From Vulcanimicrobiota bacterium (GTDB lineage: Bacteria; Eremiobacterota; Eremiobacteria; Baltobacterales; Baltobacteraceae), in assembly GCA_030042755.1 (NCBI GenBank), contig JASHZC010000025.1, positions 1 through 25,642 of the forward strand: a DNA stretch of 25,642 nt, in the 5' to 3' direction. Within the stretch, counting starts at the first letter, position 1; each line of letters opens with the position of its first letter. This document shows positions 12,698 to 20,852 of this stretch, one piece after another. Below the pieces are notes generated by a model that saw only the letters and a list, made by a program, of their open reading frames with translations, did not search any database and had not been told where the DNA came from. The position numbers and the translations under genes were made by a program.

Positions 12698-13648
12698 GTG
12701 GTAACGCCGTTCGCGCTCAACGCGGCTCAGGTCGCCTTCGTTCTGCTGCTTTCTCCGCTTTTTGCCGGCATTCTGTCAAAGAGCAAAGAACTCGTCCAGT
12801 CCAAGCGCGGCCCCAGCATCTTCCAGCCGTATCGCGATTTGCGCAAGCTGTTCGGCAAAAACGAGCGCGTGCCCGACGAGAGCAGCTGGATCTTTCGTGC
12901 CGCGCCCTATTTTGTATTTATCGTTCCGCTCGTCGTAACGTTGCTCATTCCGGTCCTAACGAATTTCCCGCTCTTTTTTGCCTTCGCCGGCGACATGTTG
13001 GCGGCGGGTTTCATCTTCGCGATCTCGGGCATGTTTTTCACGCTGGCGGCCATCGATGCCGGGAACCCGTACGGCGCGATGGGAGCCAGCCGCACGCGCA
13101 TGGTCGGCTTCCTTGCCGAACCGGTGATCATCATCGTGCTCTTCACGGTCTCCTTTGTTGCGAACTCGACGATCCCGTACATCGTGCAGCAACACTGGGT
13201 GCACCCCGTTTCCAACTTCTTTGCGCCGTCGCACGTGTTGCTGCTGATCGCGTTCTTCATGGTGCTGCTGGCGGAAACCGGCAGGCTTCCAGTCGACAAC
13301 CCAAGCGGCCACTTCGAGCTTGCGATGATCGACGAATCGAAAGCGCTGGAGTTTTCGGGACCGTCTGCAGCACTTATCAAGTACGGCGGCTACATGAAGT
13401 TCGTGGTGCTGTCCATCGTATTCTTAAACGTGCTCGCGACGCCGTGGGGTCTGGCGGGCAGCGCTTCCGTGCCGGACATCGCACTCGCGATCGTTCTCGT
13501 CGCGATCAAGATCCTCGTTTTGATCGCGGCGATCGTCGCCGTGGAATCATCGTTTTCAAAATTGCGCCTCTTCCGAATCTCTGAATTCCTGGCCGCAGCG
13601 TTCGTCGTATCGGTCACCGCCATGATCACGGAGATGCTGCATCTATGA
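12698..13648 (+). CDS. NuoH/HyfC-like membrane subunit of an Ehr-type complex
   Basis: A 316-residue protein with about eight membrane spans, the HycD/HyfC/NuoH family that anchors the soluble arm of hydrogenase-4 and complex I in the membrane. Typical features are KRGPSIFQPYRDLRKLFGK (about residues 37-55) in the first cytoplasmic loop, DAGNPYGAMGASRTRMVGF in the second, and LAETGRLPVDNPSGHFELAM with conserved Glu and Asp residues in the third. I chose the GTG at 12698 over the ATG at 12683: the ATG is inside the terminator hairpin and has no ribosome site, whereas GTG has GGGAG eight bases upstream, and the N-terminus then matches HycD in length. It is the first gene of the fluoride-riboswitch operon and overlaps the next gene as ATGA. 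Confidence 0.92.
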   Translation: MVTPFALNAAQVAFVLLLSPLFAGILSKSKELVQSKRGPSIFQPYRDLRKLFGKNERVPDESSWIFRAAPYFVFIVPLVVTLLIPVLTNFPLFFAFAGDMLAAGFIFAISGMFFTLAAIDAGNPYGAMGASRTRMVGFLAEPVIIIVLFTVSFVANSTIPYIVQQHWVHPVSNFFAPSHVLLLIAFFMVLLAETGRLPVDNPSGHFELAMIDESKALEFSGPSAALIKYGGYMKFVVLSIVFLNVLATPWGLAGSASVPDIALAIVLVAIKILVLIAAIVAVESSFSKLRLFRISEFLAAAFVVSVTAMITEMLHL

Positions 13649-14310
13649 CGCCGCTGCTGCTCGAGCTCAATGCGCTCGTCCTAGGGCTTTTCATCATCAG
13701 CACTATCGCGATGACCGTGACGCGCCAGATCGGCGCATGCATGCAGGTCTTCATCGTGCAATCTCTGCTGCTAGCGGCGTCGGCATTTCTGCTTGGAGCG
13801 TCCCCATTTTCGTGGCATCTCTTCGCACTTGGATGCGTCACCGTCGCGTCAAAGGCGATCGTCATTCCTTGGTTGTTGCGGGTGCTGGTGCCGCGGGAGG
13901 TTCACTACCAGCGCGAGCTCTCGCAAGCCATTGACGTTCCAACCACGTTACTCATCGCGCTCGGCCTTACGTTCGCCGGATACGCTTTCGCGCAGCGCAT
14001 CGTGCACGTTGCGCCCAACCTCTCGACGGGCAATATCTCGATGGGCGTTGCCGGTTTGCTCGTCGGACTGCTGCTCCTTGCAGTACGCATCGAAGCGGTT
14101 CCGCAGCTCCTCGGCATTCTTGCGATGGAAAACGCCGCCTTTCTGGCAGGCATCGCGATCGCTCCGGATTTCCCCTTGATCGCCGAACTGGCGATCGCGT
14201 TCGACGTGCCGCTTCTGACCTTCATCGTCGCGCTACTCACGCGGATCGCGTATCAAAGCATGGGAACGACCGAAGTTGGTGCGCTCGCATCGCTGAGGGA
14301 ACGCTCGTGA
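13645..14310 (+). CDS. HyfE-like membrane subunit of the Ehr-type complex
   Basis: A 221-residue protein with six to seven hydrophobic segments. HyfE of E. coli hydrogenase-4 has the same size, and the N-terminal span is related to NuoK-type subunits. Recognisable features are QIGACMQVFIVQSLLLAASA near the N-terminus, a charged cytoplasmic loop VLVPREVHYQRELSQAIDVP (about residues 81-100), and ILAMENAAFLAGIA with the membrane glutamate conserved in the HyfE/NuoK family. It belongs to the membrane arm, probably on the path of ion movement. Both ends overlap neighbours (ATGA at 13645, GTGA at 14307), so it is translated together with them. The family call rests on length, topology, these motifs and position. 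Confidence 0.85.
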   Translation: MTPLLLELNALVLGLFIISTIAMTVTRQIGACMQVFIVQSLLLAASAFLLGASPFSWHLFALGCVTVASKAIVIPWLLRVLVPREVHYQRELSQAIDVPTTLLIALGLTFAGYAFAQRIVHVAPNLSTGNISMGVAGLLVGLLLLAVRIEAVPQLLGILAMENAAFLAGIAIAPDFPLIAELAIAFDVPLLTFIVALLTRIAYQSMGTTEVGALASLRERS

Positions 14311-15740
14311 CGATGCTCGCTATTCCACTGGCCGCGCTGACCGGGGCGCTTTGGTGCGCGCTACCTCGGAGTGGGCGGATCGCACCCGCGATTACGTTCG
14401 CAGCGTCGCTTATTGCGTTCGCCCTTTCATTGCACGTCGCATGGACACTGCGACTGGGCGGCACGCTGACGCTCGCACCTGGCTGGGTGGAGGTCGATGC
14501 ACTCGGGGCCTTCCTGTTGGCGTTGATTGCGTTTGTGTACCTGACCGCCGCGCTCTATTCGTGGGGATACCTCGATGTCGGGGAGCACGCGCAGGGTCGT
14601 ATACGCCTCTATCACGCGAATTTTAACCTGTTCGCATTCTCGATGCTAAGTATTCCACTGCTCAGCGAGCTCGGCTTGGTCTGGATCTTCGTCGAGCTAA
14701 CGACGTTGCTCTCGGTCTTGCTCGTCAGTTACGCACTTACGCCTCAAGCGGTAGAGGCTGCGTGGAAATACATGGTGCTGACGTTACTCGGAGCTACCAT
14801 TGCGGTGCTCGGCATTCTCGTCTTGTTCTGGGCGTTGCACACCGCTGGGAGCACCGACTTTACCTGGAACGGCCTTCGCGCCGCCGCGTCGCACATGCCG
14901 CGCGCGTTATTGGGGACCGCCTTCGTGCTGCTGCTCGTCGGCTACGGAGCAAAGATCGGGTTAGTTCCGCTGCATTCTTGGTTGCCGGACGCGCACAGCC
15001 AGGCGCCCTCACCGGTCTGTGCGATGCTCTCGGGAATCGAAACGAGCGCAGTGCTATACGTGTTGCTGCGCCTCCGGAGCGTGTTCACAGTCGACACCTC
15101 GCTGCACGTCGGAACGTGGTTTGCGATTGCCGGCCTGGTCTCGGTCGGCGTCGCGGCGCTCCTCATCGTACAAGCTCACGACTACAAGCGACTCTTTGCG
15201 TTCTCAACCGTCGAACATATGGGCATCATACTTGCGGCTGCGAGCATCCTCACGCCGTTCGGCGACATCGCGACGCTGTGGCAGATGCTCGCTCACGCGG
15301 TGACCAAGTCATTCTGTTTCTATGCCGCGGGAATCGTCCTCGTTGTGACGGGATCGCGCGATATCTCCGACGTACGGGGCTTGCTAGGCATAAGCCGGGT
15401 TGCCAGCTCGGCGCTTCTCTTTGCTTGCCTCGCGATCGGCGGTGCTCCGCCGATGGCTGTCTTCCCGAGTGAACTCGCAATCCTGCGCGCAGCATTGCTC
15501 GCTCACGGGTATGTCATCGCCGCCCTTCTCGCCCTGTTTATCGTGATCGCCTTCTTCGGAATGCTTTGGCACGCCAACTCGATGCTCGCGGGAACTCCGA
15601 GCATGAAGATACGGCAACGCATCCCGGCGGCGTGCGCGCTCGCACTTAGTTTGGCAGCGGTCCCCGTTTTCGTTTTTGGCATATGGCTGCCGCCAAGCGT
15701 ATCTCAGGCTCTTGAGAGCGCTGCGAAGGTGCTCGGATGA
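14307..15740 (+). CDS. HyfF-like antiporter-type membrane subunit
   Basis: A 477-residue protein of about 13-14 spans, of the proton-conducting (Mrp/NuoN/HyfF) family. It shows the family's membrane charges: a glutamate in WIFVELTTLLSVLL (about residue 130), the lysine in GYGAKIGLVPLHSWLPDAH (near 215), SPVCAMLSGIETSAVLYVLL after it, and KRLFAFSTVEHMGIIL near 300. HAVTKSFCFYAAG is also typical of HyfF-type subunits. These residues line ion pathways in complex I-like enzymes, so coupling of redox or conformational energy to proton or sodium movement is expected. It starts with GTG, overlapping the HyfE-like stop, and overlaps the large-subunit start as ATGA. Confidence 0.92.
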   Translation: MTMLAIPLAALTGALWCALPRSGRIAPAITFAASLIAFALSLHVAWTLRLGGTLTLAPGWVEVDALGAFLLALIAFVYLTAALYSWGYLDVGEHAQGRIRLYHANFNLFAFSMLSIPLLSELGLVWIFVELTTLLSVLLVSYALTPQAVEAAWKYMVLTLLGATIAVLGILVLFWALHTAGSTDFTWNGLRAAASHMPRALLGTAFVLLLVGYGAKIGLVPLHSWLPDAHSQAPSPVCAMLSGIETSAVLYVLLRLRSVFTVDTSLHVGTWFAIAGLVSVGVAALLIVQAHDYKRLFAFSTVEHMGIILAAASILTPFGDIATLWQMLAHAVTKSFCFYAAGIVLVVTGSRDISDVRGLLGISRVASSALLFACLAIGGAPPMAVFPSELAILRAALLAHGYVIAALLALFIVIAFFGMLWHANSMLAGTPSMKIRQRIPAACALALSLAAVPVFVFGIWLPPSVSQALESAAKVLG

Positions 15741-17239
15741 TCGCCATTTTTGACGATTTCGTCGAGACGCTCCGCTCGATTTGGCCCGCGCTTGAATGGC
15801 ACGCGGGGAACGGATCGATTTTCGCGCAACTCGAGCCGCGGTTTCTGCGCGCGGTCGTGACCGTTTTCCGCGCGCAGGAGTGGCGAATAGGAACGATCGT
15901 CGCGCGGGAAGACGGGGATCTCGAGGTACGCTATTTTCTCTACGCCTCCCGGCATCCCGGATGGGCGGAGCTGCGCGTGCGCGTGAATCCATCGGAGAGA
16001 ACGCTTCCGAGTCTTACCGGTGTGACCATCGCCGCGGATTGGTTCGAGCGCGAAATCGAAGATTTGTACTCGATTCACTTTCTCGATCATCCGCGATTGG
16101 GAGATTTCGTCATTCACGATGCAGCGCGGACCGACTGGCATCCCAAGCGCGTTCTGGAAGAAGAAGGCGCGTTCATGATGACGGTCGGGCCCGTGTACTC
16201 CGGCGAGGCCGAATCGGCGCTGTTTCTGCTCGAAACCGTTGGCGAAGACGTCGTTCGCTCGGTTCCGCGGTTGTTCTTCAAGTATCGGGCGATCGAAACG
16301 ATCGCGCAAGGGCGCAACGTGTCCGATGTGCTCTTACTCGCCGAGCGCTGCAACGGAACTTCGGCGATCGGTAACGGCTTGGCTTTCTGTCACGCCGTGG
16401 AACGCGCGCTCGGTCTGCACGTGCCCGATCGCGCATCGGCGTTGCGCGCATACTTTGCCGAACTGGAACGACTACGTCATCACATGACGTCGATTCGTGA
16501 GATCTGCGCCTCGACGTCGCTGACCGTTGCCGCCAGCCAGGCGCTTTGGTTGGAGGAGCAACTGCTTCGGATTAGCGGTGAACTCGCCGGGCATCGCTAT
16601 CTATTCGGTGTGCTTGCAATCGGCGGATTACTACGCGATTACGGCACCGATGCGCTGCGCGCATCCCTCACGGCGACCGATGCACTTCTGAAGGTCGTTG
16701 AGTCGTTGCGCGCAGCGCTCGAAAATACGAGCAGCTTTCTCGACCGTATCGAACAGATCGGCATCGTCTCGCAGGATGCAGCGCGCACGTTCGATGTCGT
16801 AGGACCTTTTGCGAGGGCGAGCGGAGTCGCGGCCGATATGCGTATCGTCCAACCGTACGGCGCGTATCCGACCCTCCGATTCGATGTGCCGACGGAGAGC
16901 GAAGGCGACGGATACGCCCGTTTGCGCGTACTCTTCTCGGAGATGACGCAGTCCGCGAGCATCATGCGCACGTTGCTCGACGAGCTTCCCGATGGTCCGG
17001 TTATCGCGGGCGTTCCGAAGGGGGAAGGAAGCGGCATCGGATGGAGCGAGGCGCCACGCGGCGCGTCGGTGCAGTGGGTCGAAGTCGATAAAGACGGAAC
17101 CGTCGCGCGTTACCGGCTCACGCCGCCGTCATTTCGAAACTGGCACGCATTTCACGTCGCAACGGAAGATTTCGCATTCCAGGATTTTCCAATCGTGCTT
17201 GCGACGCTCGACCTTTCCGTTGCGGAGAACGACCGATGA
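15737..17239 (+). CDS. NuoC-NuoD/HycE-like large subunit lacking all Ni-Fe cysteines
   Basis: A 500-residue fusion, as in HycE/HyfG. Residues 1-145 are a NuoC-like 30-kDa domain (DWFEREIEDLYSIHFLDHPR), and residues 160-500 are a NuoD/hydrogenase large-subunit domain (RLFFKYRAIETIAQGRNVSD, LERLRHHM). In Ni-Fe hydrogenases the metal is held by RxCGxC and DPCxxC. Here the first site reads LAERCNGTSA, with Asn206 and Ser209 at the cysteine positions. The C-terminal one reads LDLSVAENDR, with Ser494 and Glu497. All four ligands are gone, so hydrogen chemistry is excluded. No C-terminal extension for protease maturation is present. This is the pattern of Ehr complexes and complex I. The real electron acceptor or donor, perhaps a quinone, is unknown. 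Confidence 0.9.
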   Translation: MIAIFDDFVETLRSIWPALEWHAGNGSIFAQLEPRFLRAVVTVFRAQEWRIGTIVAREDGDLEVRYFLYASRHPGWAELRVRVNPSERTLPSLTGVTIAADWFEREIEDLYSIHFLDHPRLGDFVIHDAARTDWHPKRVLEEEGAFMMTVGPVYSGEAESALFLLETVGEDVVRSVPRLFFKYRAIETIAQGRNVSDVLLLAERCNGTSAIGNGLAFCHAVERALGLHVPDRASALRAYFAELERLRHHMTSIREICASTSLTVAASQALWLEEQLLRISGELAGHRYLFGVLAIGGLLRDYGTDALRASLTATDALLKVVESLRAALENTSSFLDRIEQIGIVSQDAARTFDVVGPFARASGVAADMRIVQPYGAYPTLRFDVPTESEGDGYARLRVLFSEMTQSASIMRTLLDELPDGPVIAGVPKGEGSGIGWSEAPRGASVQWVEVDKDGTVARYRLTPPSFRNWHAFHVATEDFAFQDFPIVLATLDLSVAENDR

Positions 17240-17958
17240 ACAACTGGTTTGTGCGCGGCGTGCTTGCCGGAGTTCGCACCGAGTCGCCGCCGGCCGGCGA
17301 CGACGTCTCGAGCGCGCTCTCGCCCGGATTGCCGAAGACGACACAGCTCGCTTCGGATGAGGAGGCACGAGCGCTGAGCGACGTCTGTCCGGCCGGCGCC
17401 ATCGAGGCAACGTCTTCGGTCGCTCGGATCGACGAGGATCGGTGCGTGCTGTGCATGCGCTGCTCCGCAAACGGCGCGCTGGAATGGCGGCGTGACGTAG
17501 CGTGGGCTCATGCCACATCGGCCGAGCTCGCGCCGCTAGATTCGCGTTTCGTCCGTTCGCTGCACGTGCGTGTCGTGGACGCCGGCGATTGCGGATCGTG
17601 CCTCAACGAAATCGCGCAGATGAATGGCCCGTCATACAACCTCCACCGGTTTGGAATCTTCATCACACCGACGCCGCGCCAGGCGGACGTGCTTCTCGTT
17701 GTGGGGCCGGTGACGAACCAAATGCGCGAGGCGCTGAAGACGGCGTACGACGCAATGCCCGAGCCCAAGCGCGTCGTCGCCGTCGGTGTCTGCGCCGCGA
17801 GCGGCGGAATCTTCGGCCCGTCGTTCATGTCGTCAGGCGGCGTTTCAGACGTTATTCCGGTCGATGTCGTGGTTCCGGGGTGCCCGCCGCCGCCGCACGC
17901 GATCGTCGATGCCCTTCGGTTTGTTTGCGGGCAATCGCCGCGTAAGGAGCGGACATGA
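17236..17958 (+). CDS. Ferredoxin-NuoB/HyfI-like small subunit fusion
   Basis: A 240-residue fusion. Residues 45-90 hold a one-cluster ferredoxin domain: Cys70, Cys73 and Cys76 (DRCVLCMRC) with Cys51 (VCPAGAIE) can bind a single [4Fe-4S]; the second cluster of HyfH/NuoI ferredoxins is missing. Residues 108-235 are the NuoB/HyfI small-subunit domain, with Cys119 and Cys122 (GDCGSC), Cys186 (GVCAASGG) and Cys216 (VVPGCPPPP), the four ligands of the proximal cluster next to the large subunit. So the electron relay survives although the Ni-Fe site does not. In E. coli the two parts are separate proteins (HyfH and HyfI). ATGA overlaps on both sides tie its synthesis to the neighbours. Confidence 0.9.
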   Translation: MNNWFVRGVLAGVRTESPPAGDDVSSALSPGLPKTTQLASDEEARALSDVCPAGAIEATSSVARIDEDRCVLCMRCSANGALEWRRDVAWAHATSAELAPLDSRFVRSLHVRVVDAGDCGSCLNEIAQMNGPSYNLHRFGIFITPTPRQADVLLVVGPVTNQMREALKTAYDAMPEPKRVVAVGVCAASGGIFGPSFMSSGGVSDVIPVDVVVPGCPPPPHAIVDALRFVCGQSPRKERT

Positions 17959-20090
17959 CGGCGCTGCCGCTCTCGCTCACGCTCATTGCCGTCGCGCTCT
18001 GCGCAATCGGCGCATGCGTTGCGTTGGTGCTCGACGAGCGCTTTTCCCCGGGCATTCTCGCAGCGACGTGCTGCTCGGCCGCGGCTCTCGCGTTCGTGGG
18101 TGGAGCGATCTGCCTTGCAGCGGGGCCGAGCGGCGACGTTGCGCTCTGGACGTTCCCGGTACTCGGTTCGATCTACATCGGTACGACAACGATCGCAGCC
18201 TGGTTCGAATGCGTTGCGGCCCTCGTGTACGTTCCAACGTCGCTCTTTACGCTTCGCTACCTCGATCGCTACGCGCGCGAATATTCTCTGCGCGGTTTTA
18301 CCACGTGGTATTGCATATTGCTCGGCGCAATCGTGGGGCTTTTCGTCTGTCGCGACGTCATATCGTTCTTCATCGTGTGGGAGGTCATTGCGATTGCAAG
18401 CGCACTGCTCGTCGCCTTTGAATGGCGTCGTGTCGGAAATGCGCGCGCGGCATTCCTGATGCTCGGCATGAGCGAAGCGGGTACCGTGGCGGCGCTCGTC
18501 GCTTTGCTGATCGCACGTGGCGGTTCTCTTGCTTTTGGAGCCCCATCTCCCGCGCTGAGTGCGCCGCTATCGTGGGTGGTATTTCTACTCGCGTTCTTCG
18601 GGTTCGGAGTGAAGGCCGGGATTCTCCCGATAAATTCGTGGCTGCCTCGCGCGCATCCAGTTGCACCGGGCAATATCTCGGCATTGCTCTCAGGCGTTAT
18701 CTTGAATGTCGGCGTCTACGGCATCGTGCTCGTCGAGATGGTGCTCGCGCCGTCGCGCATCGCCGCACAGGGACTCGTCGTGATGGTCGTGGGAGCCGCA
18801 TCTGCGCTCGTCGGTATCCTCTACGCGACGATTGCGGATGACATCAAAACGATGCTCGCATATAGCTCGATCGAGAACGTCGGTATCGTGCTCACGGCGC
18901 TTGGGGCGAGCTTTGTGTTCGCCTCGGAACATCTTCCGCTCTTTGCCGGCATCGGCTTCGCTGCGGGAATGTATCACCTTGCGAATCACTCTTCGTACAA
19001 AGGGCTCCTATTTCTCGGAGCCGCGACGGTCGATTCCAAACTGGGCACGCGCTCGATGGATGCGCTCGGCGGCGTCATCCGCGTGCTTCCGATAACGACC
19101 GCGCTGTTCTTCGTCGGCGTCTTTTCGATTGCGGCCATCCCGCCGCTCAACGGGTTCGTCAGTGAGTGGATGACGTTTCAAGCGTTACTCCGCAGCGCCG
19201 CGCTAAGTTCGCTCACGTATCGCGCAATCTTTGCGCTTTGCGGCGCGACGCTCGCCCTCACGGCCGCACTTACCGTAACCTGCTTCGTGAAGGCTTTCGG
19301 TATGACGTTTCTCGGACTGCAACGTTCGCCGAGGCCGCGACCTTCAGAGGCATCGCGAAGCATGCTCGCGGGTATGGGGCTGCTCGCGTTGGAATGCCTG
19401 GCGTTGGGCCTGCTTCCGACGTACGTACTTCCGCTCATCGGAAGCGCGTCACGCTCGGCGTTCGGTGTGGACACGGTCACCGGAACGCTCGTACCGCCGT
19501 TTTTCCATCCCGACGCACCTCCGGCGCCGTTGCCCGCCGATTTCGTCGCTACATTTCACGCGCTTGGCGCGCAGATCGGACAATGGCTGCCCGGAAGGGG
19601 CCTGGTCGTAATGCTGCGCGGCGCGTCGGCGAACCCGGTCGTCTTCGCGATGTCGACGACGTATCTGTGCGCGATCGTCGTCGTGCTGCTTCTTGCGACC
19701 TACGGCGTCGTTCGCTTCCTAACGCGATCGCGCCGGGTCGTGCGCTCGAAAGTATGGGCGGGCGGCATTACCTCACTCTCTGCGGAAATGACGTACACCG
19801 CAACCGGATTTTCGAATCCCGTCCGAGTCATCTTCGATGCGATCTTCGACCCGACCGAAGTCGAGAACAGCCGCGAAACGATTCACCAGCATTTCCGCGC
19901 CGCAATTCGTCGCGCGCGTGAGGATGTGTTCGTCGCCGATCGCCTCCTGAGCGACCCGTTGGCCAAAGTCGTTCGCAACGCGGCGAATCTCCTCGCAAGG
20001 ATCCACCATGGGAGACTTTCTGCGTACGTCGGATACGCGCTCGGAACGCTGTTGGCTGCGCTGACGATCGTCTGGTGGACCCAGCGATGA
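17955..20090 (+). CDS. HyfB-like antiporter-type membrane subunit
   Basis: A 711-residue protein with about 16 membrane spans and a soluble C-terminal segment, the size of HyfB/HycC. Family features are FFIVWEVIAIASALLV (membrane glutamate, about residue 143), GFGVKAGILPINSWLPRAHP (membrane lysine and following proline, near 220-240), GNISALLSGVILNVGVYGIV, and MLAYSSIENVGIVLTALG. In the C-terminal part GGITSLSAEMTYTATGFSNP precedes the last long helix and span, as in HyfB. It should be the distal ion-pumping unit of the membrane arm. Gene order here (NuoH-, HyfE-, HyfF-, large, small, HyfB-like) differs from E. coli hyf, where hyfB comes first. It starts as ATGA on the small-subunit stop and ends as ATGA on the Nudix start. 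Confidence 0.93.
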   Translation: MTALPLSLTLIAVALCAIGACVALVLDERFSPGILAATCCSAAALAFVGGAICLAAGPSGDVALWTFPVLGSIYIGTTTIAAWFECVAALVYVPTSLFTLRYLDRYAREYSLRGFTTWYCILLGAIVGLFVCRDVISFFIVWEVIAIASALLVAFEWRRVGNARAAFLMLGMSEAGTVAALVALLIARGGSLAFGAPSPALSAPLSWVVFLLAFFGFGVKAGILPINSWLPRAHPVAPGNISALLSGVILNVGVYGIVLVEMVLAPSRIAAQGLVVMVVGAASALVGILYATIADDIKTMLAYSSIENVGIVLTALGASFVFASEHLPLFAGIGFAAGMYHLANHSSYKGLLFLGAATVDSKLGTRSMDALGGVIRVLPITTALFFVGVFSIAAIPPLNGFVSEWMTFQALLRSAALSSLTYRAIFALCGATLALTAALTVTCFVKAFGMTFLGLQRSPRPRPSEASRSMLAGMGLLALECLALGLLPTYVLPLIGSASRSAFGVDTVTGTLVPPFFHPDAPPAPLPADFVATFHALGAQIGQWLPGRGLVVMLRGASANPVVFAMSTTYLCAIVVVLLLATYGVVRFLTRSRRVVRSKVWAGGITSLSAEMTYTATGFSNPVRVIFDAIFDPTEVENSRETIHQHFRAAIRRAREDVFVADRLLSDPLAKVVRNAANLLARIHHGRLSAYVGYALGTLLAALTIVWWTQR

Positions 20091-20518
20091 GCGTTGCCTC
20101 GATCTACCGCATTCGCGTGCGTGCGGCCATACGGAGGCCGCCGGATGAGGTGTTGGTCGCCATCGAATCGCAAGACGGGCGGGCGTCGATCCGTTTGCCC
20201 GGTGGAGTGCCGCGAACGGGCGAGACGCTGGAATCGGCGCTGATTCGTTCCGTACGCGAAGAGACGGGCTACGAGACCATCCCGACCGACATTGCGTTTG
20301 TGACCGAACGCGGAAGGCGCGATGAGAAGGAGCGGGCTCTCGACGTCGTTTTTTATGCAGAGATCGTTGTCGGCAATCCGAGCGCTCCGCCGAGAGGTGC
20401 CGCGTCGGCGAACCTGACGTGGCTCGGGTACGACGATCCACGCCTAATACGATTCGTTCCGGAAGCGAAGGACTTCACGGCTAGCCGCAAAGGACGATAC
20501 AATCGGTCAGATGCCTGA
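20087..20518 (+). CDS. Nudix hydrolase, fluoride-operon copy 2
   Basis: A 143-residue Nudix-fold protein paralogous to the one at 5282. The Nudix box, about residues 41-63, reads GVPRTGETLESALIRSVREE then TGY: the final EE pair and the first glutamate are kept, but the glutamate after the arginine (RE in REUxEE) is serine. Activity may be weaker or directed to another substrate. I start at the ATG at 20087, which overlaps the HyfB-like stop as ATGA; an ATG twelve bases upstream lies inside that gene and is less likely. It sits between the membrane complex and DUF190-crcB in one transcript. The presence of a Nudix gene in both fluoride-controlled operons suggests a shared substrate problem under fluoride, but which one is unknown. 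Confidence 0.88.
   Translation: MSVASIYRIRVRAAIRRPPDEVLVAIESQDGRASIRLPGGVPRTGETLESALIRSVREETGYETIPTDIAFVTERGRRDEKERALDVVFYAEIVVGNPSAPPRGAASANLTWLGYDDPRLIRFVPEAKDFTASRKGRYNRSDA
20474..20503 (+). promoter_or_regulatory. Possible internal promoter for DUF190-crcB
   Basis: TTCACG (20474-20479) and TACAAT (20498-20503) are 18 bases apart, inside the end of the Nudix gene. Transcription would start near 20510, next to the DUF190 ATG at 20511, giving a leaderless message. It would supply basal DUF190 and CrcB without passing the riboswitch. Confidence 0.35.
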
Positions 20519-20520
20519 CC
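20505..20520 (+). repeat. Perfect hairpin holding the DUF190 start codon in its loop
   Basis: GGTCAG (20505-20510) and CTGACC (20515-20520) form a perfect 6-bp inverted repeat; the four-base loop is ATGC, the DUF190 start codon plus one base. The nearest ribosome-like AGGA is 16 bases before the ATG in linear distance. It may regulate initiation or couple it to translation of the Nudix gene, or be an operator at the internal promoter. Confidence 0.5.
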
Positions 20521-20852
20521 GAACCACGGGAAAACTTTTACGTATCTTTGTCGACGAGGAGGATCGCTACCAGGGGCAGCCGCTCTACATGGCGATCGTC
20601 GACGCGCTTCGAGCGGCAGGATTCACGGGAGCCACGGTGCTCAAAGGCATCGAGGGCTTCGGGACCCACAACACCGTGCATGCTGCGCGCGTCTTCGACA
20701 TGTCGACGAACCTGCCGATCCTAATCGAAGTGATCGAAGAGGAAGGGAAAGTTCTCGCGTTCATTCCGACCCTTCGCGAGATGATTGCTGAAGGGTTGAT
20801 CACGCTGGAAAATCTCGAACTCATGCGGATCTCGCGAGGCCGCGACGCGTGA
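20511..20852 (+). CDS. DUF190 family (PII-like) protein, copy 2, next to crcB
   Basis: A 113-residue cytoplasmic protein of the DUF190 family, with GKLLRIFVDEEDR, LYMAIVDALRAAGFTGATVL, KGIEGFGTHNTVH and LPILIEVIEEE. It is the typical length for the family, shorter than the copy at 4372. DUF190 and crcB are frequent neighbours across bacteria, so it may modulate the fluoride channel or sense a related signal; no activity is proven. It begins inside the end of the Nudix gene (8-base overlap) and its stop overlaps the crcB start as GTGA. Its start codon lies in the loop of a perfect hairpin (20505-20520). Control comes from the operon's fluoride riboswitch and perhaps from an internal promoter. 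Confidence 0.88.
   Translation: MPDRTTGKLLRIFVDEEDRYQGQPLYMAIVDALRAAGFTGATVLKGIEGFGTHNTVHAARVFDMSTNLPILIEVIEEEGKVLAFIPTLREMIAEGLITLENLELMRISRGRDA

Noticed and set aside
12698..20090. Reading the complex as a true hydrogenase-4 or formate hydrogenlyase
   Set aside because: The large subunit lacks every Ni-Fe cysteine, and no formate dehydrogenase or hydrogenase maturation gene is in the window.
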